NCBI GenBank assembly: GCA_045645985.1 | Contig: JAZRJV010000044.1 | Coordinates: 9,410 to 73,409 of the forward strand | Length of the DNA stretch: 64,000 bases | From: RGIG9060 sp045645985 | GTDB taxonomy: Bacteria > Spirochaetota > Spirochaetia > Treponematales > Treponemataceae | Direction of reading: 5' to 3' | In this document: piece by piece, positions 25,649 through 34,785 of the stretch | Position numbering within the stretch: the first letter of the stretch is position 1 | How the letters are laid out: each line of letters opens with the position of its first letter | Translations under genes and position numbers: made by a program | The notes under the pieces: generated by a model | Told to the model about the DNA's origin: nothing | Seen by the model: the letters and a program-made list of their open reading frames with translations, nothing else | The model's database searches: none

Positions 25649-26773
25649 TCAAAGAGGACCAATATATCGATTTTGAAAATCAAACCAAGTTGTATTTTCG
25701 ATTGTTGAACCAAGATTTTTGTTTGGTTCAGAAATACAAGTTGGTTCCCACCAAAAAACTGCAGAGGGATGATTTTTTACGGAACTCTTCATTATAGAAC
25801 AAAGTTCTTCAAAATAAGATTTTTGTCCTTGGGGACTTGCTTCAAAACCTTCAATAAGTTGATTTTTCATTCCGTAGAGATTTGAAAGATTATCTTTCCA
25901 GCCTAAATTCCATGGATAAGCTGTTTCAACGATAAAAACGCTTTTATCAAATTTTTGTGACAAAGTTTTTACGCAAGTTTCAAGTTTCGATAAATCAGTT
26001 CCGTGCCAAAGTGAATAATAAGACAAACCGATTATGTCATAATCAAGATTAGATTTTTGGGCGCAAGTAAACCACCACAAACTTCGCGATAAATCCCCAG
26101 AAGAATCTATGTGTAAAATAATTTTACTTTCTGGAAAAATTTTTCGGGTGGCATTTATTCCTTCTTTTAAAATTGATGCAAGGTCAGAAAGTTTTTGAAC
26201 ATCACTTCCCTTTTCTTTTATTGTGCCATAAGGAAATAAAATTCCGTTTGTAATTTCGTTTCCAATTTGCACAAAATCAACTTGGATATTTTCATCCTTA
26301 AATTTTTGTAAAGCTTCAGTTGTGTAATTAAAAAGGATTTTTTGCAATTCAGTTTTTGCATCATTTTCATTTTTTGAAGAAAGTTTTTCTTTCCATTTTT
26401 TGGGAATTGTCTGTTGAGATGGATCTGCCCAATAATCAGAATAATGAAAATCAATTAAAACTTTCATGCCAAGGGATTTTACTCTTTTTGCAATTTTAAT
26501 CGTATTTTCAAGATTGCAATATTTCGTTTTTGTAGAATTTTCTTGAGCAAGTTCTGGATTTACCCAAATTCTAAAACGCACACAATCTAAATTTTTTTCT
26601 GCAAAAAAATTGATTACATCTGGAATTTGATTTTTATTTTCGTCAAAAAATTTTACGCCCAAATCTTCGTATTGTTGCAAAGATGATAAGTCTGCGCCTT
26701 TCAAAAAACTTTGAGAAAAAGAAAATAAATTTACGAAAACAAAAAAAATAGAAACTAAAAAAAATTTCTTCAT
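25649..26773 (-). CDS. Secreted arabinogalactan endo-beta-1,4-galactanase (GH53)
   Basis: This 374-residue protein has a signal peptide (FFVFVNLFSFS|QSF, about residue 20). FLKGADLSSLQQYEDLGVKF and CVRFRIWVNP open the GH53 TIM barrel. VQIGNEITNGILFP carries the acid/base Glu, and VFIVETAYPW carries the nucleophile Glu. It would cut beta-1,4-galactan side chains of pectin, fitting a plant-fibre gut habitat. Its ATG overlaps the cmk stop (TAATG), an unusual coupling of a secreted hydrolase to a nucleotide kinase. Confidence 0.92.
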   Translation of the reverse strand: MKKFFLVSIFFVFVNLFSFSQSFLKGADLSSLQQYEDLGVKFFDENKNQIPDVINFFAEKNLDCVRFRIWVNPELAQENSTKTKYCNLENTIKIAKRVKSLGMKVLIDFHYSDYWADPSQQTIPKKWKEKLSSKNENDAKTELQKILFNYTTEALQKFKDENIQVDFVQIGNEITNGILFPYGTIKEKGSDVQKLSDLASILKEGINATRKIFPESKIILHIDSSGDLSRSLWWFTCAQKSNLDYDIIGLSYYSLWHGTDLSKLETCVKTLSQKFDKSVFIVETAYPWNLGWKDNLSNLYGMKNQLIEGFEASPQGQKSYFEELCSIMKSSVKNHPSAVFWWEPTCISEPNKNLGSTIENTTWFDFQNRYIGPL

Positions 26774-27339
26774 TAATCTTCTGATTTTACAACTAATCCC
26801 ATTGAAACAAGTTGTTCTAAAATCTGATTTACGATTTGTTCTGGATTATACAAGGCAGTATCAATTTTCATATCAACAAAATCAAAATCATTGTTATCGA
26901 TTTTGTACAATTTTTGATAGCGAATTGTATCTTCGCGGTCGCGCATTGCTGTAAAATCCATAATTTCTTGCAAATTTCCGCCTTCACGATTAAAAACGCG
27001 CTTTGCTCGAGTTTCATCATCAGCTAAAAGATAAACTTTCAAATCAGCTTCTTTTAACATCCAAATTGCAAGACGACTTCCAAGAACGCAAGAAGATTCT
27101 TTTGCCATTTCAACTTGACGAGTATCAACTGTAATATCAAATGAATCGTCAGTTTTGGCTTTTTCAAGAATTTCTGCCAAAGATAGCCCGATTTCAGCAG
27201 AAAGTGAACGGAAAGTATAATTTATCATAGAAATTCCGAGAGTTTCTGATAAAAGTGTACTTACAGTTGTGTTTCCGCAACCACTTTTTCCAGAAATAGC
27301 AATTCGAACTTCTTTATTTGGTACGATAGTGTATTTCAT
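26773..27339 (-). CDS. cmk: Cytidylate kinase-like P-loop kinase
   Basis: Start at ATG 27339 (188 residues), given AGGAG 5 nt upstream; a longer frame extends into the hairpin cluster. The P-loop is ISGKSGCGNTT, and DFTAMRDREDTIRYQKLYKID matches the cytidylate-kinase-like family, in which the R-D-R segment closes on substrate. It would phosphorylate CMP/dCMP. The sequence is nearer the short archaeal/treponemal type than E. coli Cmk. The GH53 gene is coupled at its 3' end. Confidence 0.8.
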   Translation of the reverse strand: MKYTIVPNKEVRIAISGKSGCGNTTVSTLLSETLGISMINYTFRSLSAEIGLSLAEILEKAKTDDSFDITVDTRQVEMAKESSCVLGSRLAIWMLKEADLKVYLLADDETRAKRVFNREGGNLQEIMDFTAMRDREDTIRYQKLYKIDNNDFDFVDMKIDTALYNPEQIVNQILEQLVSMGLVVKSED

Positions 27340-27351
27340 AAAAACTCCTAT

Positions 27352-27497
27352 AAGAAGTTGTGAGAAAAATTTCAATTTTTGGAACAACTTCTTAGTCGCA
27401 ATTTCGCAACGAAGTGAGAAATTGCAGTTAATATTACAAGTTTGCAACGCAAACTTGATTTGAAAAGCGAAGCACTATTTGTGCGTAGCTTTTCAAA
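27352..27497 (-). repeat. Cluster of four hairpins between mfd and cmk
   Basis: Four consecutive perfect stems: AAGAAGTTGT/ACAACTTCTT (27352-27393), GCAATTTC/GAAATTGC (27398-27425), CAAGTTTGC/GCAAACTTG with a 3-nt loop (27437-27457) and TTTGAAAAGC/GCTTTTCAAA (27459-27497, with GCAC/GTGC inside). The second loop contains ACGAAGTGAG, also found in the 42.5-42.8 kb repeats. The last stem on the minus-strand RNA ends just before the cmk ribosome site. Confidence 0.65.
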
Positions 27498-27553
27498 AAT
27501 TCCTTTAATACATAAATTTTCTACTACAAATTATCATAAATTACTATATTTTT

Positions 27554-30500
27554 CTACAACAAAAATTCTAGTTTTTCACGGATGAATTGGCTTTTTTCTT
27601 TTAAACCGATTTTTCCAGTTTGCAAAATTAAGAAATTTGGTTTGTGTGGGTCTAATTTTACTCTGCCACCACTTTCTTTTATCAAACGCAAAACTTTTTC
27701 CACGCTGATATTAGAAACTTTTGCAAATTCAATTTGTACGATTCCTTGGCGTTCTTTTAAAGTTGCGATATTCAACTGTCTACAAATTACACGAATTTCT
27801 GCCAAAGAAAGCAAACTGTAAACTTCGTCTGGAACGGGCCCAAACCTATCTTCAAGTTCTGCGTAAACTCGTTCGTATTCTTCTTTTGTAGAAATTGAAG
27901 CAACTTTTTTGTAAATTTCCATCTTAGTTTGAAGATTTTTGATGTAGGTTTCTGGAATAAATCCTGTGTATTCAAGTTCAAGAAGAACTTCAGTTTGTTC
28001 AGCATAATTTTCATCCGAAAGTTTTTTAACCGCATCTTCAAGTAAGCGTAAATACAAATCAAATCCAACTGAATACACATCTCCAGATTGGTCTTTTCCT
28101 AAAAGATTTCCAGCGCCACGAATTTCCATATCTTTCATGGCAATTTTGAATCCACTTCCAAGTTCTGTAAAATCCGAAATTACTTGAAGTCGCTTCATGG
28201 CGATTTCTGACAAGGCTTTATTTTCTGGGTACAACAAATATGCGTAGGCTTTTCTGTCGCTTCGCCCTACACGACCTCTAAGCTGATAAAGCTGAGAAAC
28301 TCCGTACATATCGGCTCTATCGATGATAATTGTATTTACATTTGGAATGTCGATTCCGTTTTCAATAATTGTTGTTGCAATTAAAACATGAAATCCACCC
28401 ATTTTAAACCGACGGAAAATATCATCAAGTTCTGTGGCAGACATTTGTCCATGGGCAACATCAATCATCATTTCTGGAACAAGTTTTTCAAGCTTGATAC
28501 GAACTTCGTCTAAACTTTCAACTCGATTATGAAGATAAAAAACTTGTCCGCCTCGTTCAACTTCTCGACGAATTGCAGAAGCAACTCTGTCGTCGTTGTA
28601 AGCATCAATTACAGTTTCAATTGGTTGTCGGTTATGTGGCGGAGTTGTTAAAAGGCTCATATCACGAATTTTAAGCAAACTCATGTGAAGCGTTCGAGGA
28701 ATTGGCGTTGCACTCATTGCAAGACAGTCGATATTTTCTTTGAGTTCTTTTAATCGTTCCTTGTCTTTTACACCAAAGCGCTGTTCTTCATCAATTATCA
28801 TTAAACCTAAATCTTTGAAAACAACATCTTTTTGAATAATTCTGTGAGTTCCAACCAAAATATCAACTTCACCTTTAGCCAGTTTTTCCAAGATTTTTTT
28901 CTGGTCAGCTTTTGTAACAAAGCGGGACATGTGAGCAATTTTTACAGGGAATTTTTCAAATCGTTCTTTGCAAGATTCGTAGTGCTGTTCTGCAAGAATT
29001 GTTGTAGGCGCTAAAAATGCAACTTGCTTTCCACCCATTACAGCTTTAAAAGCAGCTCTCATTGCAAGTTCAGTTTTTCCGTAGCCAACATCACCACAAA
29101 CAAGTCTATCCATTGGAACAGGTTTTTCCATATCTTGCTTAATTTCTTTGGAAACATTGATTTGGTCGTCAGTTTCGGTGTAAGGAAAGGCAGCTTCAAA
29201 GGCTGTTTGCCATTCAGCATCTTTTGGGAAAGGAAATCCACGAGCAGCTTTTCGTCTTGAATAAAGACTGATAAGTCGTTCTGCCAATTCTTCAACTGCT
29301 TTTTTAACACGATTTTTGCGATTTTCCCAACTTTTTGAACCGATTCGGTCAAGTCGTGGTGCATCACCTTCGTTACCGATATAGCGCTGAACTAAATTCA
29401 CTTGCTCAATAGGAATAAAAACGATTTCTTCATCAGCGTATTCAAGTTTAATGTAATCTCGTTCGTTTCCAAGGGCTTTAACTCGGTCGATTCCTTTGAA
29501 AAGTCCAATTCCGTAGTTTACATGAACAACATAATCACCTGGATTTAATTCAACGAAGGTATCAATTACAGAACTTTTTGCGTGTTTTACAGATTTTGGA
29601 GCGTGTTTTCTTCGACCAAAAATTTCGTTTTCTTGAATTACAAGTATTTTTTCTTGCGGGATTCCAAATCCGTTTGAAATTGATAATGGTAAAATTTCTA
29701 ACTTGCCAGATTTGTAACCAACAAAATCTTTTAAAATTTCATTTATTCGTAAAGCTTGATTTTCACTTTCTGCAAAAACAAAAATTTTGTATTCTTCTTT
29801 TAAAAGATTTTCGATTGATTCTTTTAAATAATTGATATTTCCAAAAAAACTTCGAGGACTTTCAATTTCTATAGAAAATCTATCTTTTGCAAGAGAATCT
29901 TCACCATGAATTGTGCGAAACAAAATTGCGTTTTTACAAAAATCCATCAAGTTAGCAAAATTCAACAAAATATCTTGCGGTGGCGGAACTGGTCGCGCAT
30001 TTTCGGTTTCGATTAAAGTTTTTGCTTTTCGATAAAGTCCTAAATATTCTCGGTCAAAACTTTCTTGGGAATTTTTTTGTCTATCATAATCACAGAAAAA
30101 AACTTTTGTATCAGAATTAAGATATGATAAAACTGAATTTTGAAAAACATTATTTTGCTCAGATTGCCACAACAAAGGATAAAGTAATTCTTCACCTTCA
30201 GTTTCGTGGCTCACCATCAATTCAGTTAGATAAGAAGAAAAATCAAATTCTTCAAAATCTTTTCGAGCATTGATTTTATCTTCAAGTTTAGAAACTAATT
30301 CGTCATTCCAAATAACTTCTTTCATTGGATAAATCAAAAGTGAATCAATATTTTCGATTGAAGATTGACTTTCTGGATTAAAAGATTTTATTTGCTCAAC
30401 TTCGTCAAAATCAAAAACGATTCTATGGGCAAATTCTTCGCCAGGCATAAAAATATCAAGAACTTCTCCACGCAAAGTAAATTCACCACGAACAGTAACT

Positions 30501-31048
30501 CGGGGAACTCTCAAATATCCAAGTTCAGAAAGTTTTTGCGCAACATTTACTGGGTCAAAAGTTTGTCCTTTTTTTATAGTAAAAACTAGAGATTTTACAT
30601 AATCTTTTGGAGGAACTGGCGTTAATAAAGCTCTTTGTGAAATTACATAAATTGTAGGTTTATCACTTTTTTGTGATAAAGATTCTTGAGCTTCTGTAAA
30701 AGCCAATTTTGATAAAAATGATGAGCGTTCGCCAAAAACAACTGCACCTTTTGCACAAGCTCTGTAAGGAACCATTCCCCACCAAGGCAAAGTTAAAATT
30801 TCTGCTTGTAAAATTCCTTTATCATCGGTAAAAACTGTGGTTAAATCTAAAATAAGTTCGGCGCAATCTTTTTCAGAAGGAACTACAAAAAGACATTTTT
30901 TAGAAAATTCTTTTGCAAAAAACGCTGTAACAGAACCAGAAATTCCTTCAATCTCTTTTACGATTTGTTCATCATTTTCGATAAAAGAAAGAAGATTTTT
31001 TGTTTGAGGCCAATTATGAAATAATTTTTGAAGTGATAAAGTATTCAT
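27554..31048 (-). CDS. mfd: Transcription-repair coupling factor
   Basis: This 1164-residue protein removes RNA polymerase stalled at lesions and recruits UvrA. Order: UvrB-like N-terminal domains (to about 350), an RNA polymerase-interacting CarD-like domain starting GDYVVHVNYGIGLFKGIDR, then RecG-like translocase motors with Walker A GDVGYGKTELA, DEEQ box IIDEEQRFGV and TATPIPRTLHMSL, and a C-terminal TRCF domain. The start is ATG 31048; a TTG just before is less likely. Its 5' end is 23 nt from the divergent 31072 gene. Confidence 0.97.
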   Translation of the reverse strand: MNTLSLQKLFHNWPQTKNLLSFIENDEQIVKEIEGISGSVTAFFAKEFSKKCLFVVPSEKDCAELILDLTTVFTDDKGILQAEILTLPWWGMVPYRACAKGAVVFGERSSFLSKLAFTEAQESLSQKSDKPTIYVISQRALLTPVPPKDYVKSLVFTIKKGQTFDPVNVAQKLSELGYLRVPRVTVRGEFTLRGEVLDIFMPGEEFAHRIVFDFDEVEQIKSFNPESQSSIENIDSLLIYPMKEVIWNDELVSKLEDKINARKDFEEFDFSSYLTELMVSHETEGEELLYPLLWQSEQNNVFQNSVLSYLNSDTKVFFCDYDRQKNSQESFDREYLGLYRKAKTLIETENARPVPPPQDILLNFANLMDFCKNAILFRTIHGEDSLAKDRFSIEIESPRSFFGNINYLKESIENLLKEEYKIFVFAESENQALRINEILKDFVGYKSGKLEILPLSISNGFGIPQEKILVIQENEIFGRRKHAPKSVKHAKSSVIDTFVELNPGDYVVHVNYGIGLFKGIDRVKALGNERDYIKLEYADEEIVFIPIEQVNLVQRYIGNEGDAPRLDRIGSKSWENRKNRVKKAVEELAERLISLYSRRKAARGFPFPKDAEWQTAFEAAFPYTETDDQINVSKEIKQDMEKPVPMDRLVCGDVGYGKTELAMRAAFKAVMGGKQVAFLAPTTILAEQHYESCKERFEKFPVKIAHMSRFVTKADQKKILEKLAKGEVDILVGTHRIIQKDVVFKDLGLMIIDEEQRFGVKDKERLKELKENIDCLAMSATPIPRTLHMSLLKIRDMSLLTTPPHNRQPIETVIDAYNDDRVASAIRREVERGGQVFYLHNRVESLDEVRIKLEKLVPEMMIDVAHGQMSATELDDIFRRFKMGGFHVLIATTIIENGIDIPNVNTIIIDRADMYGVSQLYQLRGRVGRSDRKAYAYLLYPENKALSEIAMKRLQVISDFTELGSGFKIAMKDMEIRGAGNLLGKDQSGDVYSVGFDLYLRLLEDAVKKLSDENYAEQTEVLLELEYTGFIPETYIKNLQTKMEIYKKVASISTKEEYERVYAELEDRFGPVPDEVYSLLSLAEIRVICRQLNIATLKERQGIVQIEFAKVSNISVEKVLRLIKESGGRVKLDPHKPNFLILQTGKIGLKEKSQFIREKLEFLL

Positions 31049-31071
31049 CAATTTTGTCCGATAATAAAATT

Positions 31072-32031
31072 ATGAAAAGATTTCTATTTGTTATTATATC
31101 AATTTTTATACTTTTTGCCCAGACTGTAGTTGCACAAGAAAATCAAGATGTGCAAGTTACAATTAAATTATACAATAAAACATTGTATTATCCTGGGGAA
31201 TCTTTGGATAATCCGATTTATGTTCATATCACAGTTGCAAATAAAGGAAGCGAAACTTTGCGTTTCAAACTTGCTGATGATAGAATGTTTAGTATTGATT
31301 TTTCTGCGTTTAACTCAAAAAATAAAAAACTTCCATACACAGAAGAAATTATTAAAAAACGAACAACTGATAGAATCGTTTATTTTAGAGAAATTGCTCT
31401 TGAAACTGGCGAAGAATATTCATTTGTTGAAAACTTAAAAGATTATGTTCAAATTACAGAACCTGCGATTTATTATTTTGAATTAGATTTTTTTCCAGAA
31501 TTGTATAAATCAAAATTCAATAAAATTGAATCTAATCGCTTGAGAATTGATGTAAAACCTTCTCCAGCTGCTTCTGGTGTAACAAAAGTTCCAGTTTCAA
31601 ACGAAATAATTTCAGTATTGAAACCAGAATCAATTTCGCCAGATAAAGTTGTGGAACAAACAATCGTTGCTCGACAAAAAAATTTGTGGAATCAGTTTTT
31701 CTTGTACATGGATATTGAAAAAATGCTTACTCGCGACCAAGCAAGAAAACGAAAATACACAACACTTTCTGATATGGACAGAAACAGAATGATTCAAGAT
31801 TACAAACTCGATTTGATGCAATCACGAATTGATAATGCCATCGTTGCAATTCCAGAATCATTTTACATTGAAAAGACAGTTTACACTCAAACAGAAGGAA
31901 GCGTTTCAGTTATTCAATGGTTCAAATATGACACTTTCAAAGAAAAGAAACGATATGTTTACAGCGTTCAAAAGCGCGACGAAATTTGGCATATTTGCGA
32001 TTACACAGTAGAAAATCTTGGAACTGAATAA
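31072..32031 (+). CDS. Secreted BsuPI-like Ig-fold protein
   Basis: Start at ATG 31072 (319 residues). The signal peptide is cleaved about LFAQTVVA|QEN. Residues 30-170 form an Ig-like beta domain with YYPGESLDNPIYVHITVANK and LETGEEYSFVENL, resembling the BsuPI/intracellular proteinase inhibitor fold; the C-terminal half (YSVQKRDEIWHICDYTVE) is cystatin-like. No Shine-Dalgarno is seen; GATAAT ends 6 nt before the ATG. The next gene starts 14 nt downstream. Function unknown. Confidence 0.7.
   Translation: MKRFLFVIISIFILFAQTVVAQENQDVQVTIKLYNKTLYYPGESLDNPIYVHITVANKGSETLRFKLADDRMFSIDFSAFNSKNKKLPYTEEIIKKRTTDRIVYFREIALETGEEYSFVENLKDYVQITEPAIYYFELDFFPELYKSKFNKIESNRLRIDVKPSPAASGVTKVPVSNEIISVLKPESISPDKVVEQTIVARQKNLWNQFFLYMDIEKMLTRDQARKRKYTTLSDMDRNRMIQDYKLDLMQSRIDNAIVAIPESFYIEKTVYTQTEGSVSVIQWFKYDTFKEKKRYVYSVQKRDEIWHICDYTVENLGTE
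31093..31101 (-). promoter_or_regulatory. Extended -10 promoter element for mfd
   Basis: On the minus strand TGATATAAT matches the extended -10 form TGnTATAAT, about 45 nt upstream of the mfd ATG and inside the divergent gene's coding region. No good -35 is seen, as is common with extended -10 promoters. Confidence 0.4.
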
Positions 32032-32045
32032 TCTAGGATTAAAAA

Positions 32046-32858
32046 ATGAAAGCTGTAATAATCGCTGAATCACAAAATATAATTGACGAATTTTCTCAAT
32101 ATTATAAATCTAATGGTTTCGATGTAATCGTTTATCGTTGGCTCATGAAAGCCATGGACAACATTGAAGAAATTGACCCAGATTTAATTTTTATCAACGC
32201 AGAAGAATATCCACGCCACTGGAAAATTCTTTGCCAATATATTGCAGGAATAAATAAATTTCCAAAAATTGTTTTATATTCATCAAGAAATTTCAAAGAT
32301 GAAGAAAATGAAAAAGCAAAATTGCTTAACATAGATTCAGTTATAAATTCAAGCGAAGATTTGCAAGAAGTTTGCACACTAGAAGAACTCTGCCCTACTA
32401 CAAATGAACCAGAAAACGAAATTGAGCCAGCAAGCGAAATTGAAACAGAAAACGAAGTTGAGCCAGAAAACGAAGTTGAATCAGCAAGCGAAATTGAACT
32501 AGAAAACGAAGTTGAAACAGAAAACGAAGTTGAGCCAGAAAACAAAGTTGAATCAGCAAGCGAAGTTGAGCCAGCAAGCGAAATTAAAACTGAACCTGTA
32601 GACACAACTGTTGAAGAAAACAAAACTATTAACTGCAAATTTTTATTTACGCATCCAAAAACTTTTGTTTTAATAACAGGAACAGTAAAAGAATTTGGTA
32701 TTCCAAAATTAATTTTTATTCCAGACAATCCCGATGATACAAAAGATTTAGCAGAAGAAACTATTATAAATCGCTGTACTCTAAAAATTGATGGAAGTAT
32801 TAAAACTGTAAATGCAAAAATTATTAAAAATTCAAACGAAATAGAATTTGTAATTTAA
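32046..32858 (+). CDS. Degenerate response-regulator receiver with acidic repeat linker
   Basis: This 270-residue protein has a receiver-like N-terminal domain (1-115: MKAVIIAESQNIIDEF, PDLIFINAEEYP, KIVLYSSRNF). The acidic pair is absent and the usual phosphorylated Asp is replaced by Asn in FINAEEYP, so it is probably not phosphorylated. Residues about 120-195 are a hexad-like Glu-rich repeat (ENEVEP, ASEIET and variants). The C-terminus (about 205-270) is a small beta domain reminiscent of PilZ. A weak AGGA precedes the ATG. tRNA-Leu starts 5 nt after the stop. Confidence 0.7.
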   Translation: MKAVIIAESQNIIDEFSQYYKSNGFDVIVYRWLMKAMDNIEEIDPDLIFINAEEYPRHWKILCQYIAGINKFPKIVLYSSRNFKDEENEKAKLLNIDSVINSSEDLQEVCTLEELCPTTNEPENEIEPASEIETENEVEPENEVESASEIELENEVETENEVEPENKVESASEVEPASEIKTEPVDTTVEENKTINCKFLFTHPKTFVLITGTVKEFGIPKLIFIPDNPDDTKDLAEETIINRCTLKIDGSIKTVNAKIIKNSNEIEFVI

Positions 32859-32863
32859 TTTTA

Positions 32864-32946
32864 CCCTGGATGGTGGAATGGTAGACACGCTAGTTTCAGG
32901 TACTAGCATCCGAAAGGATGTGCAAGTTCAAGTCTTGTTCCAGGGA
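32864..32946 (+). tRNA. tRNA-Leu (anticodon CAG)
   Basis: Acceptor CCCTGGA pairs with TCCAGGG and a discriminator A follows. The D-arm GGTGGAATGGTAGAC, anticodon stem CTAGT/ACTAG with loop TTCAGGT, a long variable arm (CATCC/GGATG) and T-arm CAAG-TTCAAGT-CTTG give a class II tRNA-Leu reading CUG. CCA is not encoded. No separate promoter is obvious, so it may be read with the 32046 gene. It stands beside the repeat-bracketed surface operon. Confidence 0.95.
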
Positions 32947-32957
32947 AAAGTCCATCA

Positions 32958-33260
32958 AAACATCTTGCAAATATTTACTACTTAATTGCGTAAAATAAAT
33001 CCAAATACAATTTTGTAAAGTACAATTTCTCAGCCAATGCTTTCAACGGAAAATGCCACTCCCCCTGCGGTTCACGCTTTCAGTAGTCAAGGCAGGGAGG
33101 TGTCATTTTTCGTCTACGCGTTGGCTACTATTTTGTATTTTACATAATGTTTCTGGCGTTATTTTTGCAAGTAAATTTTAAGTAAATATTTGCAAGCGTT
33201 TGGATTTGTTTGTAAAGAAGTTTTACTTTCCATCCAAAACCAATGAGAGTTTGCAAAACG
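32958..33260. repeat. Composite palindromic repeat, copy B
   Basis: A non-coding, nested palindrome. The outer arms are CTTGCAAATATTTACT (32964-32979) and its inverse near 33182-33197. AGCCAATGC (33032-33040) meets GCGTTGGCT (33118-33126). AAAATGCCACTCCCCCTGC (33050-33068) meets GCAGGGAGGTGTCATTTT near 33092-33109. The core reads GCGGTTCACGCTTTC and GTCAAGGCAG. Its first 66 nt match 42124-42189 nearly base for base in the same orientation, and its right arm matches 42379-42503. Confidence 0.8.
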
Positions 33261-33451
33261 ACAAAAAGTACATAAAAAATATGAAATTTTATTTATAGAA
33301 TTATTAAAGAATTTGAAAAAATATAAATAACATTCCGAAGTGACTAGCCTGCGTCAAACGAGGAATTTATTTTATTTTTTCAAATTCTTATTAAAAATAG
33401 TATATAACAATTTAAGTGTTTTCTTTTTATACTAATTTTCCGTTTTGCAAA
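33250..33451. repeat. MITE-like element with 11-bp terminal inverted repeats
   Basis: TTTGCAAAACG (33250-33260) and CGTTTTGCAAA (33441-33451) form perfect 11-bp ends. Inside, AAGAATTTGAAAAAA (33307-33321) pairs perfectly with 33375-33389, enclosing ATTCC/GGAAT and a core with CGAAGTGACTAGCC and GCGTCAAACG. The same ends occur at 42493-42503 and 42894-42904 around different contents. It has no coding capacity. Confidence 0.7.
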
Positions 33452-33460
33452 ATTTTTATT
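33419..33460 (+). repeat. 42-bp direct repeat, left copy
   Basis: The 42 nt starting TTTTCTTTTTATACTAATTT are identical to 42872-42913 in the same orientation. This copy ends at the last base of the stop codon of the SUMF1-type gene. Together with 32958-33023 / 42124-42189 it brackets the 33.5-42.0 kb operon. Confidence 0.85.
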
Positions 33461-34785
33461 TATAAATTTGATTTTGCAATTCTAAAACCGGTATAAATAT
33501 CTTTTGAAATAGCATTTACAGAAACAGCATAATTTATCATACATTCTAGAGATGAATCAAAAAAACTTCCACCAGCAGTATAATAATAAATTTGTGTATA
33601 ATCTAGATTTTGAGACTTATCTGTATCTAAAGTAAAAATCCATTCTCGAACATTACCACTCATATCATATAGACCAATTGAATTAGAAAATTTACTACAA
33701 ACAGGAAGTGCCTTTGCATTTACTACAGATTCATTATCATAATTCTCTAAAAATACAGCATAATTTTGTAAAGCAGTTAAATCATTTGTACCAGAATATA
33801 CTGCCGAAAAATCACTTTTAAAAATGTCATTTTTATCAAGACAAGTTACACCACCATCATCATCCTTTGAAGATATAGATAAATCAGCATAACTTGCTAA
33901 ACCACCATGAGCAGAAAATTGAAATTCTTCTTTTGTAGGAAGCCGATAACCATTTTTTGTATTATCAGCAAAAACTGAAGAAAAAATTTCAAAAGAATTT
34001 GAATTTTTGAAAACAAGTGATTCACTTTGAGTTTTATAATAATAAACTTGTTCTAAATTATTTTTTTGACTAAAAGCATTTAACCAAACTAAAACATCAT
34101 AAATACAAACATCTACAACAGGCAAAGAGCCAAGATAAGAAAATTCTTCTTCAGATAAAATTAAATCTTCCATGGCTGTTTCGTAATATTCGGTATCAGA
34201 AGGTTTTCCTGAATTTTTAAATTCGTATCCATTTAGAATTGCCCAATCGCAAACTTCTTTCCATTGGGCAAAAGTAGTTTCTGATTTTGCAATATAAAAT
34301 TTTGTTTGTAAAAAATTAGTTTTAAGAGCTTTTGGTAAGTAGTCATTATAATGAGAAATAAAACCACCACAATTAAATGGATTTACAAATAAAATATCAT
34401 TTATTTGTTCATAAAAATTTACAGAAAAATAATCTGTGCAAGGTTCATCTTTAAATTCACCTAATTGAACTTTTATTGAATAAGTTCCAGATGAATTATA
34501 AAAAGAATCTTGATTAAAAAAATATTCTGCTTGTGAAGCATCCGCAAGAGTTGCAACTTCATCTGTATGAATTTTGTTTAACACAATTCCATCAGGTAAA
34601 AAAGTATTATCCCTACCTGCAATATATTCTGTACAACTTGGAGGAGTTAAAACTTTTAGTTTACAATAAATACTACCCTTAAAAACACTTTGAAATTCTG
34701 GAATATTTTTTTGCATCAATTCATTGTTGCAAGAAATGAGTAAGATGGAAAAAAGTAAAATTACAAAAACTAAATATTTATTCAT
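33460..34785 (-). CDS. SUMF1/FGE-fold lipoprotein
   Basis: This 441-residue protein has a lipoprotein signal peptide ending LLISC (Cys19). The C-terminal 250 or so residues carry sulfatase-modifying-factor signatures: FYIAKSETTFAQWKEVCDW, GYRLPTKEEFQFSAHGG, GLYDMSGNVREWIF and GGSF...GFRIA. The paired active-site Cys of true FGE are not evident, so it is probably a binding or scaffold member. It overlaps the upstream beta-helix gene by 8 nt and is last in a three-gene operon. Its stop abuts the 42-bp direct repeat. Confidence 0.85.
   Translation of the reverse strand: MNKYLVFVILLFSILLISCNNELMQKNIPEFQSVFKGSIYCKLKVLTPPSCTEYIAGRDNTFLPDGIVLNKIHTDEVATLADASQAEYFFNQDSFYNSSGTYSIKVQLGEFKDEPCTDYFSVNFYEQINDILFVNPFNCGGFISHYNDYLPKALKTNFLQTKFYIAKSETTFAQWKEVCDWAILNGYEFKNSGKPSDTEYYETAMEDLILSEEEFSYLGSLPVVDVCIYDVLVWLNAFSQKNNLEQVYYYKTQSESLVFKNSNSFEIFSSVFADNTKNGYRLPTKEEFQFSAHGGLASYADLSISSKDDDGGVTCLDKNDIFKSDFSAVYSGTNDLTALQNYAVFLENYDNESVVNAKALPVCSKFSNSIGLYDMSGNVREWIFTLDTDKSQNLDYTQIYYYTAGGSFFDSSLECMINYAVSVNAISKDIYTGFRIAKSNL

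Noticed and set aside
31000..31071. N-terminal extension of the 31072 gene
   Set aside because: The extension overlaps the divergent mfd start and would bury the signal peptide that begins MKRFLFVIIS.
32400..32590. Short direct repeats resembling a small CRISPR or VNTR array
   Set aside because: Units are in frame with the 32046 gene and encode Glu-rich hexads; there are no spacers of constant length and no cas genes nearby.
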